Source of the DNA: Asticcacaulis sp. AND118 | Lineage (GTDB): Bacteria > Pseudomonadota > Alphaproteobacteria > Caulobacterales > Caulobacteraceae | Assembly: GCF_020535245.1 (NCBI RefSeq) | Contig: NZ_CP084911.1 | Span: 260,001 to 324,000 of the forward strand | Reading direction: 5' to 3' | Length of the DNA stretch: 64,000 nt | Shown here: positions 1 to 8,436 of the stretch, in pieces | Numbering within the stretch: the first letter of the stretch is position 1 | How the letters are laid out: every line of letters starts with the position of its first letter | The notes under the pieces: model-generated | The model's input: the letters and a program-made list of their open reading frames with translations, nothing else | What the model was told of the DNA's origin: nothing | Database searches by the model: none | Made by a program: the position numbers and the translations under genes

Positions 1-137
1 TTACAGATGTGCCACAACTTCACTTACAGACTGTTCACAACCTTCGTCACCCCCCTCATTTTCGTCTTATCCTTTTGCGCCCAGATTTAAGTGCTTCAAA
101 TTTCCGGGGGCCAGATTTCCAGAGGAAAGGAAACGCC

Positions 138-329
138 ATGACCGATAAATCCCCCAGCGGCGAAGAGATCAGCCGCAGCGCCGAGAAGAAGGTTCACGAC
201 AGCGATCCCTTCCCGCCCGAAGGCACCACGGACGAGCATCTGCTGCGTAAGGACAGCCGCCGCCCCATTACCGAAGGCGAACGGGTCAGCGCGACGCGTA
301 AGGCGCTGAGGCGCATCCGCAAGCCGTAA
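138..329 (+). CDS. small charged hypothetical protein (63 aa)
   Basis: The start at 138 is chosen because a good ribosome site (GAGGAAAGG) lies just upstream; an in-frame ATG at 9 has none and would add a basic, unlikely N-terminus. The 63-residue product is very hydrophilic, rich in Lys, Arg, Glu and Ser, with no membrane segment, signal peptide or cysteine, so it is probably a disordered cytoplasmic protein. I do not recognise the family and assign no function. It stands alone, 126 bases before a response-regulator gene on the same strand. Confidence 0.6.
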   Translation: MTDKSPSGEEISRSAEKKVHDSDPFPPEGTTDEHLLRKDSRRPITEGERVSATRKALRRIRKP

Positions 330-455
330 TCCCGCTCTGCGAAACGTGACACTTTCAGGTCAATACTGATTTTTTACGGCATGCCGGACTATGGACACGT
401 CGCGCCGGTTCAGGGGCCGAAGCCGTTAAAATAGCATTGTTCTCAAAGGTTTGTC

Positions 456-878
456 ATGATCGATTGTCAAGAGCGCAAAAGCGCCGGCTCTCACGCACCC
501 ACCCCTCTGAAAGTGCTGGTGGTCGATGACAATCAGGCCTCGGCCCTGACCTTAAGCTGGGCCATCGAATCCTGGGGCGACGAGGTGCGCACCTGCTTCG
601 ACGGCCTGAGCGCGCTGGATACGGCGCGCAGCTTTCACCCGGATGTCATCCTGCTCGATCTGGGTATGCCGGAGATGGACGGTCTGACGGTCGCGCGCAC
701 CCTGCGCGCCGATCCGCGCACGCGCCGCTGCAAGATCATCGCCCAGACCGGCTGGGGAGACACGGCCAAGCGCCGTGAAACCGCCGAGGCGGGCTTCGAC
801 CTGCATCTGGTCAAGCCGATCGACTTCACGGTACTGCAGGAGATGTTCGAGCTGTTCCGTATGATGCCCTCGCGCTAG
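456..878 (+). CDS. single-domain response regulator (CheY-like receiver)
   Basis: The 140-residue protein is a lone receiver domain with no output domain. The acidic pocket is D24-D25, the phospho-acceptor is D68 in the LLDLGMPEMDG stretch, the switch Thr is T98 and the conserved Lys is K120 in LVKP. About 17 unstructured residues precede the fold. Such proteins take phosphate from a histidine kinase and act by protein contact or as phosphate sinks. No kinase gene lies in the window, so the partner is unknown. The neighbouring halogenase gene starts 38 bases later, but nothing shows a functional link. Confidence 0.9.
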   Translation: MIDCQERKSAGSHAPTPLKVLVVDDNQASALTLSWAIESWGDEVRTCFDGLSALDTARSFHPDVILLDLGMPEMDGLTVARTLRADPRTRRCKIIAQTGWGDTAKRRETAEAGFDLHLVKPIDFTVLQEMFELFRMMPSR

Positions 879-916
879 GTTGCGGCCATCGCTAAAGCGT
901 GGGCATACTCCTTCGC

Positions 917-2461
917 ATGACGGGAAAGCGCAGAATACTGATCCTGGGGGGCGGCACAGCCGGATGGCTGGCGGCCGCGTATCTGGCGCGCTATTTCGAC
1001 ATCAAACGTCAGCCGCGCCTTGAAATCGTGCTGGTGGAGTCGCCGGAAATCAGCAGCGTCGGCGTCGGCGAAGGCACCTTCCCCACCATCCGACAAACGC
1101 TGAAATTCATCGGCATCGACGAAGCGCCTTTCATGCGGCGCACCACGGCCACCTTCAAACAGGGCATCCGCTTCGCCGACTGGGTCAAGACGCCGGTCAA
1201 CGGGCGGCACGAGCACTATTTCCATCCCTTCGAAGCCCCCTATTACACAGAGGGCGAGGGTCTGGTGCCCTACTGGCTGTTGCAGGACGAGGCAACGCGC
1301 AAGCCCTTCGCCGAGGCCGTGACCTTTCAGAAGCGCGTGGCCGAGGCGCGGCGCGCCCCCAAACGCCCGCACGAAGGCGATTTCGCCGGCCCGCTCAACT
1401 ACGCCTATCACTTCGATGCGCGCCAGTTAGCCGAGGTGCTGGCCGAGCGCGCCGTGGTGCTGGGCGTCACGCATAAACCGGCGCAACTCGACGGCGTGGT
1501 GCTCGATCACACCGGGCAGATCGACCATATCGTCGCCGACGGCGAGGTGCTGACGGCGGACCTCTATATAGACTGCTCGGGGTTTCGCGCCGAACTGATC
1601 GGCAAGGCTTTGGGGTCACCCTTCCGCTCGGTGCGCGGCACCCTGTTCACCAACAAGGCGCTGGCGTGCAAGACGGCCTATGAGCGGCCCGATACGCCGA
1701 TCGAAAGCTATACGGTGGCCACCGGCCACGCGGCGGGCTGGACCTGGGACATCGGGCTCGATGGTCAGCGCGGCATCGGCTACACCTATTCCACCGACCA
1801 CACCACTGACGACGAGGCCGAGGCCATCCTGCGCCGCTATGTCGGCGGCAAGGCGCCGCTGACCCTCCGCGAAATTCCGTTCGAGCCCGGCTATCGCGAA
1901 CGGCCGTGGATCGGCAACTGCGTTGCGGTGGGCCTGTCCGGCGGCTTCATGGAACCCCTGGAATCGACCGGCATCGTCATGATCGAGGTGGCGGTGGCGA
2001 TGATCGCCGAACTGTTCCCGCTCGCCGGCTCTATTGACGCGCCAGCGAAGCGTTTCAACGCACTGATGACGGCGCGCTATGAGAATGTCGTCACCTTCCT
2101 CAAGCTGCACTACGCCCTCAGCCACCGCAGCGAAGCCTTCTGGCGCGACAATACCGATCCGCAGACCTGGCCGGACCGGCTGCGTGAATTGCTGGACCAA
2201 TGGCGCTACCGCCCGCCCAGCCGCTTCGACTTCCTGATCGATGTCGAAACCTTCGCCTTCTTCAACTATCAGTACATTCTCTACGGCATGGGCTTCCGCA
2301 CCGACCTGAGCGGCGCGCGCGACCACTTCCCGCATGTCGAGGACGCCAACCGCACCTTCGCCAAGATCCACAATTTCGGCGAACGGGCGACGCTGGACCT
2401 GCCGCCGCACCGCACGCTGATCCGGCAGATCTATGCCGAAGGCTTTGCGGAATCGGCATAA
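917..2461 (+). CDS. FAD-dependent tryptophan-halogenase-like enzyme
   Basis: The protein has an N-terminal dinucleotide fold with GGGTAGW at residues 11-17. The Lys that aligns with the catalytic lysine of PrnA is K81 in ATFKQGIRF, and the conserved Glu is E349 in EPLESTGI. The GWxWxIP signature is present as GWTWDIG, so its Pro is replaced by Gly. Length (514 aa) is normal for the family. The family uses FADH2, oxygen and halide to make a lysine-bound chlorinating species. Caulobacterales carry many such genes near TBDRs and most have no known substrate; the substrate here is unknown. ATG 917 is preferred; an in-frame GTG at 899 is possible. Neither has a clear ribosome site. Confidence 0.85.
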   Translation: MTGKRRILILGGGTAGWLAAAYLARYFDIKRQPRLEIVLVESPEISSVGVGEGTFPTIRQTLKFIGIDEAPFMRRTTATFKQGIRFADWVKTPVNGRHEHYFHPFEAPYYTEGEGLVPYWLLQDEATRKPFAEAVTFQKRVAEARRAPKRPHEGDFAGPLNYAYHFDARQLAEVLAERAVVLGVTHKPAQLDGVVLDHTGQIDHIVADGEVLTADLYIDCSGFRAELIGKALGSPFRSVRGTLFTNKALACKTAYERPDTPIESYTVATGHAAGWTWDIGLDGQRGIGYTYSTDHTTDDEAEAILRRYVGGKAPLTLREIPFEPGYRERPWIGNCVAVGLSGGFMEPLESTGIVMIEVAVAMIAELFPLAGSIDAPAKRFNALMTARYENVVTFLKLHYALSHRSEAFWRDNTDPQTWPDRLRELLDQWRYRPPSRFDFLIDVETFAFFNYQYILYGMGFRTDLSGARDHFPHVEDANRTFAKIHNFGERATLDLPPHRTLIRQIYAEGFAESA

Positions 2462-2495
2462 AAAGGCGCCCCGGCGGGATGAAACACCGGGGCGC
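2461..2495 (-). terminator. intrinsic terminator of the antiporter gene
   Basis: A perfect 9-bp stem (GCGCCCCGG at 2466-2474 with CCGGGGCGC at 2487-2495) is followed, reading the minus strand, by C and a run of five T. It lies 20 bases past the antiporter stop. On the plus strand there is no T run, so it acts mainly for the minus-strand gene. Confidence 0.75.
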
Positions 2496-2515
2496 AGTCG
2501 AGGCAACTCTTAAGC

Positions 2516-3877
2516 TCAGTTCGACGCGTTGTCGGGCACGGCGCCCAGTTCGCCGCTTTCCCGCGCCTTGCGGCCATAGACGGCTTCGAACAGGGGCGAG
2601 GCCATGACCGTGGTGACGATTGCCATCAGCACCAGCATCGAGAACAGGGCCGGTCCAATGATGCCCTTTTGCAGGCCGATATTAATGATGATCAGTTCCA
2701 TCAGGCCGCGCGAGTTCATCAGCGCCCCGATGCCCAGCGCCGTGCGGTTGTCTTCACCGGTGAGGCGCGCCGCTGCGTAGCAGGCCCCGAACTTGGCGAG
2801 GATGGATACGGCGAGAATAGCCAGAGCGATCAGCAGCAGTTCGACATTATTGACCATGTCGAGGCGCGTGTTCAGACCCGAATAGGTGAAGAACATCGGC
2901 AGCAGCAGGATGACCGTCAGCGGTTCGACCTTCTTCTTCAGTTCCTCGGTGAATTTGCCGCGCGGCATGACGGTGCCGAGAATGAATCCGCCGAAGATGG
3001 CGTGGATGCCGACGGCGTCCATGACGAAGGCCGAGGTGGCGAAGGCGATCAGGGTGATGGCGAGCACTGTATGGCTCATCTCGCCCTTTTCCTCGACCAT
3101 ACGGCCCAGCGGGGCCAGCAGACGTTTGCCGACGAAGACAACGAACAAAGTCCACAACAGGCCGCCGCCGATGGCGAGCACCGCAATGCCCGGCCCGCCG
3201 CCGAAGGTAGCCAGAACGATGGCCAGCACGCACCACGACACGGCGTCGTCAAACGCACCCGCCGTCAGCGACAAGGTGCCCAGCGACGAATTGGCCAGGC
3301 CACGCTCATTGATGATGCGCGCCAGCATGGGGAAGGCGGTCAGGGCGATACAGGCGCCCATGAACAGGGTGGCGTTGAAACGCGAAATCCCTTCGGCGAA
3401 CAGGCCCGGCACGGTCAGCAGCCACGGCGTGATCAATATGGCCATCAGGAAGGGTACGGTAATGCCCGACAAGGAGACGGCGAAGGCGCTCTTACCCTTT
3501 TGAGCGAAATGGTCGGCGCGGAAGGTGCAGCCGACGAGGAACATGTAAAGCCCGACACCCAGTTGCGCGCCGACATAGAGGACGTTCTTGCTTTCCTTGG
3601 GGAAGATGGCGCCCTGAAGCTCCGGGAACAGAAGCCCCAGCAACGACGGCCCGAGTATAACGCCGGCGATCATTTCGCCGACCACCTGCGGCTGTCCCAG
3701 CAGCTTCTGCCCCAGCCAACCGACCACGCGGCAGGTCAGGATGATAATGCCAATCTGAAGGAAGAAGCGGATGCTGAAATCGGCAGCATTGTAGGTGCCG
3801 TTCGGCCCGTGCGGATTGAGCACGGTGGTAACGGTTTCGAGCGTGTGCGCCCAGATATCGGGCGTGACGGCGGTCAT
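2516..3877 (-). CDS. CPA2-family cation:proton antiporter
   Basis: The protein of 453 residues is almost wholly hydrophobic, with about a dozen membrane helices, and matches the Na_H_Exchanger (Kef/CPA2) fold. The paired aspartates expected in the ion site are D210-D211 in AGAFDDAVSW. There is no C-terminal RCK/TrkA_N nucleotide domain, so it is the short form of the family. It should exchange Na+ or K+ for protons in the inner membrane; the ion cannot be told from sequence. Start 3877 is chosen because AGGGGA precedes it and the helices begin soon after; an upstream ATG at 4006 would add 43 Cys/Arg-rich residues unlike the family. Confidence 0.88.
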   Translation of the reverse strand: MTAVTPDIWAHTLETVTTVLNPHGPNGTYNAADFSIRFFLQIGIIILTCRVVGWLGQKLLGQPQVVGEMIAGVILGPSLLGLLFPELQGAIFPKESKNVLYVGAQLGVGLYMFLVGCTFRADHFAQKGKSAFAVSLSGITVPFLMAILITPWLLTVPGLFAEGISRFNATLFMGACIALTAFPMLARIINERGLANSSLGTLSLTAGAFDDAVSWCVLAIVLATFGGGPGIAVLAIGGGLLWTLFVVFVGKRLLAPLGRMVEEKGEMSHTVLAITLIAFATSAFVMDAVGIHAIFGGFILGTVMPRGKFTEELKKKVEPLTVILLLPMFFTYSGLNTRLDMVNNVELLLIALAILAVSILAKFGACYAAARLTGEDNRTALGIGALMNSRGLMELIIINIGLQKGIIGPALFSMLVLMAIVTTVMASPLFEAVYGRKARESGELGAVPDNASN

Positions 3878-4090
3878 GATATGTGTGTTCCCCTGAACTG
3901 TGTGAGAGCCGCCGTCTTGCTTTTTCTTGGCGCGCAGTTGATTCCGAAAACCGCAGAACACTTTTCGGACTGCGCTAGTGCGCGGCGGTCCGCCACAGAC
4001 AGGCATGGAAACAATGGATTGCGCAACAGGGTGAATGAACGAAAAAACGTTTTGAAATCACGGTTTTGAATTCTGTTGCCAAACCACCAC

Positions 4091-4138
4091 ATTGTAGTAA
4101 CGTCACTACATGACAGCGCGGTCAATTGTAGGAACGTA
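4091..4138 (+). promoter_or_regulatory. probable operator of the toxin-antitoxin operon
   Basis: ATTGTAG(T/G)AACGT occurs twice, at 4091-4103 and 4125-4137, exactly 34 bases apart with one mismatch. The first copy is also the left part of an inverted repeat, TGTAGT-N6-ACTACA at 4093-4110. The pair ends nine bases before the antitoxin start. Phd/YefM antitoxins bind such sites to repress their own operon, so autoregulation is the likely role (inference). Confidence 0.6.
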
Positions 4139-4146
4139 GTCTCAAA

Positions 4147-4395
4147 ATGAGCACATTCTCCAGCCGGGAATTCAATCAGGATGTGGGTGGCGCCAAGCGT
4201 GCGGCCCTGTCCGAACCGGTCTTCATCACCGACCGCGGCAAGCCGACTCACGTGCTGATGAGCTTCGACGCCTATCGCGCGATGTCGGGTCAGACCGAGA
4301 CGCTCGTGGACCTTCTGGCCCTGACCGAAGGGGTGAGCATCGATCTCGACGCCGCCCGCGCCGGCGACGGCTGGGACCGTCAGGGGGGCGCGTAG
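4147..4395 (+). CDS. Phd/YefM-type antitoxin
   Basis: The N-terminal half (MSTFSSREFNQDVGGAKRAA, then VFITDRGKPTHVLMSFDAYRAM) has the layout of the Phd/YefM DNA-binding fold. The last 30 residues are acidic and low in structure, as in antitoxin tails that wrap the toxin. The toxin ATG follows the stop codon directly with no gap, so the genes are translationally coupled. At 82 residues it is of normal size. Expected roles are neutralising the PIN toxin and repressing the operon through the repeats just upstream. Confidence 0.88.
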   Translation: MSTFSSREFNQDVGGAKRAALSEPVFITDRGKPTHVLMSFDAYRAMSGQTETLVDLLALTEGVSIDLDAARAGDGWDRQGGA

Positions 4396-4893
4396 ATGTA
4401 CCTGCTTGACACCCCCATCGTCATGGAGTTGCGCAAGGCCAAGGCCGGCGATACCGATCCCGGCCTGATCCGCTGGGCGTCCGGTGTGGGGCGTCAGCAC
4501 CTGTTCCTGTCGGTATTGAGCCTGCTGGAACTGGAAACCAGCGTCGCGGCGGCGGAACGGCGCGAGCCCGAAAGCGGCCGCCTGCTGCGGCAATGGCTGG
4601 ACGAACAGGTGCCGCGCGCCTTTGAGAACCACATCCTGCCGATCGACGCGGCGGTGGCCAAACGGCGCGCCACCCTGACGCTGAACGATTCGCGCGATGC
4701 CCTGATGGCGGCCACGGCGGCGGTGCATGGCCTGATGCTGGTGACACCCACCCCCGCCGCGTTCCGGGCCGGAAAGGTTAAGACCTTCAATCCGTTCGGC
4801 TATGCGCCGGAAGAGACCGACACCACCGCCGACTGGCGCGAAGCCGCCCGCTCCGGACCTCAGTGGTTCCGCAATCTGTTCGTCAGGTTCTAG
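4396..4893 (+). CDS. vapC: PIN-domain (VapC/FitB-like) toxin, variant active site
   Basis: A PIN ribonuclease fold is shown by D5 (LLDT), E45/E47 (LELE) and D101 (DALMAATA). PIN toxins usually carry LDTN and a late TRN motif; here these read LDTP and VTPTPAAF, so the fourth acidic or polar metal ligand is not obvious. About 25 residues follow the usual end (near NPFG), giving 165 aa against the usual 130-140. It may therefore be a weak or altered nuclease. The 3' end overlaps the convergent membrane-protein gene by 11 bases. Confidence 0.85.
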   Translation: MYLLDTPIVMELRKAKAGDTDPGLIRWASGVGRQHLFLSVLSLLELETSVAAAERREPESGRLLRQWLDEQVPRAFENHILPIDAAVAKRRATLTLNDSRDALMAATAAVHGLMLVTPTPAAFRAGKVKTFNPFGYAPEETDTTADWREAARSGPQWFRNLFVRF

Positions 4894-5428
4894 CGCCAGC
4901 GGCCTTGTGGAACAGCCAGGCCGACAGCAGCCATACGGCGGCAAACCCGCCGTTCAGCACGAATGTGTTGTAGCCGATGACAAAGGCGGCCACGGCTACC
5001 ACCATCTGGGCGACAGCCACGGCGATCATCACGCGCGCCAACCCATGCGGCCGGAAATTGACCACGAAAGCCCCGATCAGGCCGACGGCAAAGACCACCG
5101 CATACATCTGGTTGGCGGGATTGTCCTCGCTGCCGATGATGCCGACGGCCAGATTGACCCACACCAGCAGGAACGCCCCCAACAGCGCAATCCCCGCCGC
5201 CGCCCGGCACGCCAGATTACCCGACACCCGCGTCACCAAATCGAACGCCCCCGCCGCGACGGTCAGCATGACGCCAAACACGGTGAAATCGAAGGCCGTC
5301 CATCGCACTTCGGAGATGACCTGCATGGCGATGAGCGGCGCGAGCCACAACAACAGCGCCGCGCTCCACACGGCTATGCGCCAGCCCCCGCCCGGCGGGG
5401 TAGCATCGGTTTTCGTATTCCCAGTCAT
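4883..5428 (-). CDS. integral membrane protein of unknown function
   Basis: The 181-residue protein has a short polar N-terminus and then about six hydrophobic segments (roughly residues 18-36, 44-60, 70-92, 105-120, 127-148 and 155-172), so it sits in the inner membrane. No catalytic motif, cysteine pair or transporter signature is visible and I do not recognise the family. ATG 5428 gives the complete first helix. It stands alone on the minus strand; its end overlaps the vapC end. Confidence 0.65.
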   Translation of the reverse strand: MTGNTKTDATPPGGGWRIAVWSAALLLWLAPLIAMQVISEVRWTAFDFTVFGVMLTVAAGAFDLVTRVSGNLACRAAAGIALLGAFLLVWVNLAVGIIGSEDNPANQMYAVVFAVGLIGAFVVNFRPHGLARVMIAVAVAQMVVAVAAFVIGYNTFVLNGGFAAVWLLSAWLFHKAAGART

Positions 5429-5531
5429 GACCTTATCTCCTCAGATGTCACGCCCCAGCGTGGACCGGACACAACCTGAGCGGCATGAGGAAATTCTGAG
5501 CATGTGCTGAAAAGCGCTTTAAAACGCCGGT

Positions 5532-6329
5532 CTAAAACGCCGGAATAACCGCGCCATTATAGGTCTTGGCGATAAAGTCCTTCACCGTCTGTGAGGTCAG
5601 GGCTTCGGCCACCGCTTTGATGCGCGGGTCGTCCGTCTTGTCCTCACGTACCACCAGATAGTTGATGTACGGGCTGTCGGCGCCTTCGATGATCAGGGCG
5701 TCCTTCTTTGGATCGAGCTTGGCGTCCAGCGCGTAGTTGGTGTTGATCAGGGCCAGATCAACCTCTGGCAAGACGCGCGGCAGGGACGGCGATTCCAGTT
5801 CCTTGAACACGAAGCCCTTGGGGTTGTCGCCGATGTCTTTCAGCGTCGCATTGATATTCGTCGGGTCTTTCAGCGTGATCAGGCTGTTCTTGTGCAGCAG
5901 AATCAACGCGCGGCCGGTGTTCGAGGCGTCGTTCGGCACGGCGATGACCGCGCCCTGCGGCAGGTCCGCAACGGTCCGGTGCTTGCGCGAATAGCCGCCG
6001 AAGGGTTCGACGTGGACGCCGACCACAGTCACCAGCTTCGTGCCGCGCTCTTTGTTGAACGAGTCGAGATAGGGCAGGGTCTGGAAATAGTTGGCGTCGA
6101 TCAGGCCCTGATCGACCTGCAGGTTCGGCTGGACATAGTCGTTGAAGACCTTGACGTCGAGCGTGATGCCCTTGGCCGCCAGATCGGGCGTGACAACCTT
6201 GAGGATCTCGGCGTGCGGCACGGCGGTCGCGGCGACGCTGAGGACATTCCCCTTAGGCGCAGTCTTGCCACAAGCCGCGAGCGTCGTGGCGGCGAAACCG
6301 GACAGGAGGATATGACGACGAGAAAACAT
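5532..6329 (-). CDS. metQ: methionine ABC transporter substrate-binding lipoprotein MetQ
   Basis: The product is an NlpA/MetQ-type periplasmic binding protein of 265 residues. The N-terminus MFSRRHILLSGF leads to a lipobox ending in ...LAAC with the lipidated Cys at about residue 20. Family features include the opening ATAVPHAEIL, the FNDYVQPN strand and the YFQTLPYLDSFNKE stretch. The start at 6329 has AAGGAA upstream, and the reading frame further upstream only overlaps metI out of frame. It is the last gene of metN-metI-metQ and should deliver methionine, possibly D-methionine or dipeptides, to the permease. Confidence 0.93.
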   Translation of the reverse strand: MFSRRHILLSGFAATTLAACGKTAPKGNVLSVAATAVPHAEILKVVTPDLAAKGITLDVKVFNDYVQPNLQVDQGLIDANYFQTLPYLDSFNKERGTKLVTVVGVHVEPFGGYSRKHRTVADLPQGAVIAVPNDASNTGRALILLHKNSLITLKDPTNINATLKDIGDNPKGFVFKELESPSLPRVLPEVDLALINTNYALDAKLDPKKDALIIEGADSPYINYLVVREDKTDDPRIKAVAEALTSQTVKDFIAKTYNGAVIPAF

Positions 6330-6340
6330 GCGGAGGTTCC

Positions 6341-7012
6341 TTATTTCTTCGAGACACGCGCCACCAGCGCATCGCCCAACATTTGCAGCCCCTGAACCAG
6401 GGCGATGATAAGCACGACCGTGACCACCATGACATCGGTCTGGAAACGCTGATAGCCATAACGCACGGCAAGGTCGCCCAAGCCTCCGGCCCCGACCACG
6501 CCGGCCATGGCCGTGTAGGAAACCAGCGCGATGGCCGTCACGGTCGCGGCGGCGATCAGGCCCGGCAGGGCTTCGGGCAGCAGGGTGCCCAGAACGATCT
6601 GGCGCTTCGACGCCCCCAGCGCCTGCGTCGCCTCGATAACCGAGCGGTCGACTTCGCGCAGGGCGTTCTCGACCAGCCGTGCGAGGAAGGGCGCGGCCCC
6701 CAGCACCAGCGGCGGGATGGCCCCCTTGACGCCCAGCGAGGTGCCGACCAGCACCAAAGTCACCGGGATCAGCAGGATGAACAGGATAACGAACGGGATC
6801 GACCGCAGCACATTGACCACGAAACTCAGCACCCCATAGAGGACGGCATTGGGCGCCAAACCCTGACGGCTGGTCACCGACAGCCACACACCCAGCGGCA
6901 AACCGAGCGCGATGCTAAGGGCCAATGACGCCACGACCATGCCGAGCGTCTCGCCGCTGGCGCGCAAAATCTCCGAAGCGTCGATATTGACGAAGAACTC
7001 GGCTAAATTCAT
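6341..7012 (-). CDS. metI: methionine ABC transporter permease MetI
   Basis: The 223-residue protein has five or six membrane helices. The EAA loop that contacts the ATPase reads EATQALGASKRQIVLGTLLPEALPGLIAA, matching the BPD_transp_1 family. The start codon overlaps the metN stop as ATGA, so the two are translationally coupled. Length and composition are normal for MetI. Confidence 0.93.
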   Translation of the reverse strand: MNLAEFFVNIDASEILRASGETLGMVVASLALSIALGLPLGVWLSVTSRQGLAPNAVLYGVLSFVVNVLRSIPFVILFILLIPVTLVLVGTSLGVKGAIPPLVLGAAPFLARLVENALREVDRSVIEATQALGASKRQIVLGTLLPEALPGLIAAATVTAIALVSYTAMAGVVGAGGLGDLAVRYGYQRFQTDVMVVTVVLIIALVQGLQMLGDALVARVSKK

Positions 7013-8031
7013 TGCGCGGACTCCGTAACGGTGACGCCCCGCGCCCGCAGGCGGTTGAGCGCCTCGGTGCGGTCAGCACCCGACATGTCGACGATCATAT
7101 GGCCGTAAGGGCCGGATTTCAGGCTCGACACCTGCCCCGACAGGACGCTGAAACGCGCCTCAAGCCCCTGCACGGAGGCGGACAGGGCGTCGGAATAGAC
7201 GACCTCACCGAAATAGGTCAGGGTCACGGCGCTTTTGCCCACGCCTTCGGGTGGCGGCGGCAGGATGTGTTTCGACAGGGCGCGCCCGGCGGCGCTGACC
7301 GGCGCGAACAGCACCTGTTCGACGGCGCCGGCTTCGGCCAATTGCCCGTGGTCGAGAACGGCCACGCGATCACAGACCTGACGCACCACGTCCATCTCGT
7401 GGGTCACCAGCACGATGGTCAGGCCCAGTTCGCTATTAAGCTCGCCGAGTAAGGCCAGAATTCCTTGCGTCGCCTCCGGATCGAGCGCCGAGGTCGCCTC
7501 GTCGCATAAGAGAATGTCCGGGGCATTGGCCAGGGCGCGGGCGATGGCTACGCGCTGCTTCTGGCCGCCGGAAAGCTGGGCCGGATATTTCTGCGCGTGC
7601 GCGCTCAAACCCACGCGATCGAGCAGGTCCAGCGCCCGCTGACGGCGTGTCTCCGCCGTACCGGTCCCGGCCAGTTCCAGCGCATAGGCGACATTCTGCA
7701 GCGCCGTCTTGCTCGACAACAGGCCGAAAGCTTGAAAGATCATGCCCATCTTGTGTCGCAGGGCCGACAGCGCGCGAGCGTCGAGCCCGGCCAGATCGAC
7801 GCCGTTGACGACCACGCGGCCTTCGCTCGGCGTCTCCAGTCGATTGAGCAGACGGATCAGGGTCGATTTGCCCGACCCCGACGGGCCGATAATGCCAAAG
7901 ACCTCACCGCGTGCGATGTCGAGATCGACGCCGTCCAGCGCCGCCTGCACTCCGCCTTTCGACGTGAAGCGTTTGGTCACCCCGCGCAGGGCGATCACTG
8001 CATCCGATTTATGCGCATCTGAAACCATCAC
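7009..8031 (-). CDS. metN: methionine ABC transporter ATP-binding protein MetN
   Basis: The ABC ATPase domain shows Walker A GPSGSGKST (49-57), signature LSGGQKQR (153-160), Walker B ILLCDEA (173-179) and the H-loop VTHEMD. The C-terminal 80 or so residues form a NIL (ACT-like) domain, which binds methionine and inhibits the transporter in E. coli MetN; this separates MetN from generic amino-acid ATPases. It is the first gene of metNIQ. Two adjacent ATGs (8031 and 8028) are possible starts. I looked for a SAM riboswitch in the leader and could not recognise one. Confidence 0.94.
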   Translation of the reverse strand: MMVSDAHKSDAVIALRGVTKRFTSKGGVQAALDGVDLDIARGEVFGIIGPSGSGKSTLIRLLNRLETPSEGRVVVNGVDLAGLDARALSALRHKMGMIFQAFGLLSSKTALQNVAYALELAGTGTAETRRQRALDLLDRVGLSAHAQKYPAQLSGGQKQRVAIARALANAPDILLCDEATSALDPEATQGILALLGELNSELGLTIVLVTHEMDVVRQVCDRVAVLDHGQLAEAGAVEQVLFAPVSAAGRALSKHILPPPPEGVGKSAVTLTYFGEVVYSDALSASVQGLEARFSVLSGQVSSLKSGPYGHMIVDMSGADRTEALNRLRARGVTVTESAQ

Positions 8032-8350
8032 GCGGTCTTAAAGCGGCGGCTTCGACCTGTGAAGCGTGTTTTTCTGCGTGAACGGGTGACGACTTCTAAA
8101 CTGGCGACGCCGCACCTGCGGAGCACGTCTCAAAATTATGATCACTTTTGACGTAATTTGCATATTTCAAATGTGAAAATTTCAAGGCGCGTCATTTTTG
8201 TACTTATGTGTCAATATAAACAAAAAATTACCTTAAGCAAATGAAGTATAAATGAATTACTGGTAAAATAGCATAACGTTTATATGTATTAAAAAAACGA
8301 ATCACAGGAATTATTACAGCTTAACTACCGTTAACCGCTCAAATCTCAAC

Positions 8351-8373
8351 GTCAAAACCGGCCATATTTTGAC
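8351..8373. promoter_or_regulatory. inverted repeat GTCAAAA-N9-TTTTGAC
   Basis: A perfect 7-bp inverted repeat with a 9-base spacer lies 390 bases before the TBDR start. TTTGAC also occurs at 8154-8159 and 8411-8416 in the same region. Repetition of one motif around a perfect palindrome suggests binding by a dimeric repressor or activator, but the regulator cannot be named. Confidence 0.4.
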
Positions 8374-8401
8374 ACATTGTGTTGTATTTTTGCCTATGAA
8401 A

Positions 8402-8436
8402 CGCCGATATTTGACGAAAACATAAAAATATCGGCG
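8402..8436. promoter_or_regulatory. 11-bp perfect inverted repeat upstream of the TBDR gene
   Basis: CGCCGATATTT at 8402-8412 pairs perfectly with AAATATCGGCG at 8426-8436 across a 13-base AT-rich loop. No T run follows on either strand, so it is not a standard terminator. It could be an operator or an RNA hairpin in the receptor leader. Confidence 0.45.

Noticed and set aside
2669-4069. Long plus-strand reading frame antisense to the antiporter
   Set aside because: It is Gln/His/Asp-rich low-complexity sequence created by high GC on the opposite strand of a clear membrane protein, with no ribosome site.
6330-6887. Upstream extension of metQ to 6887
   Set aside because: The extension overlaps metI out of frame; the lipoprotein signal with its ribosome site fixes the start at 6329.
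8032-8160. SAM riboswitch upstream of metN
   Set aside because: I looked for SAM-I, SAM-II and SAH-type conserved cores on the minus strand and recognised none. A covariance-model scan would be decisive.
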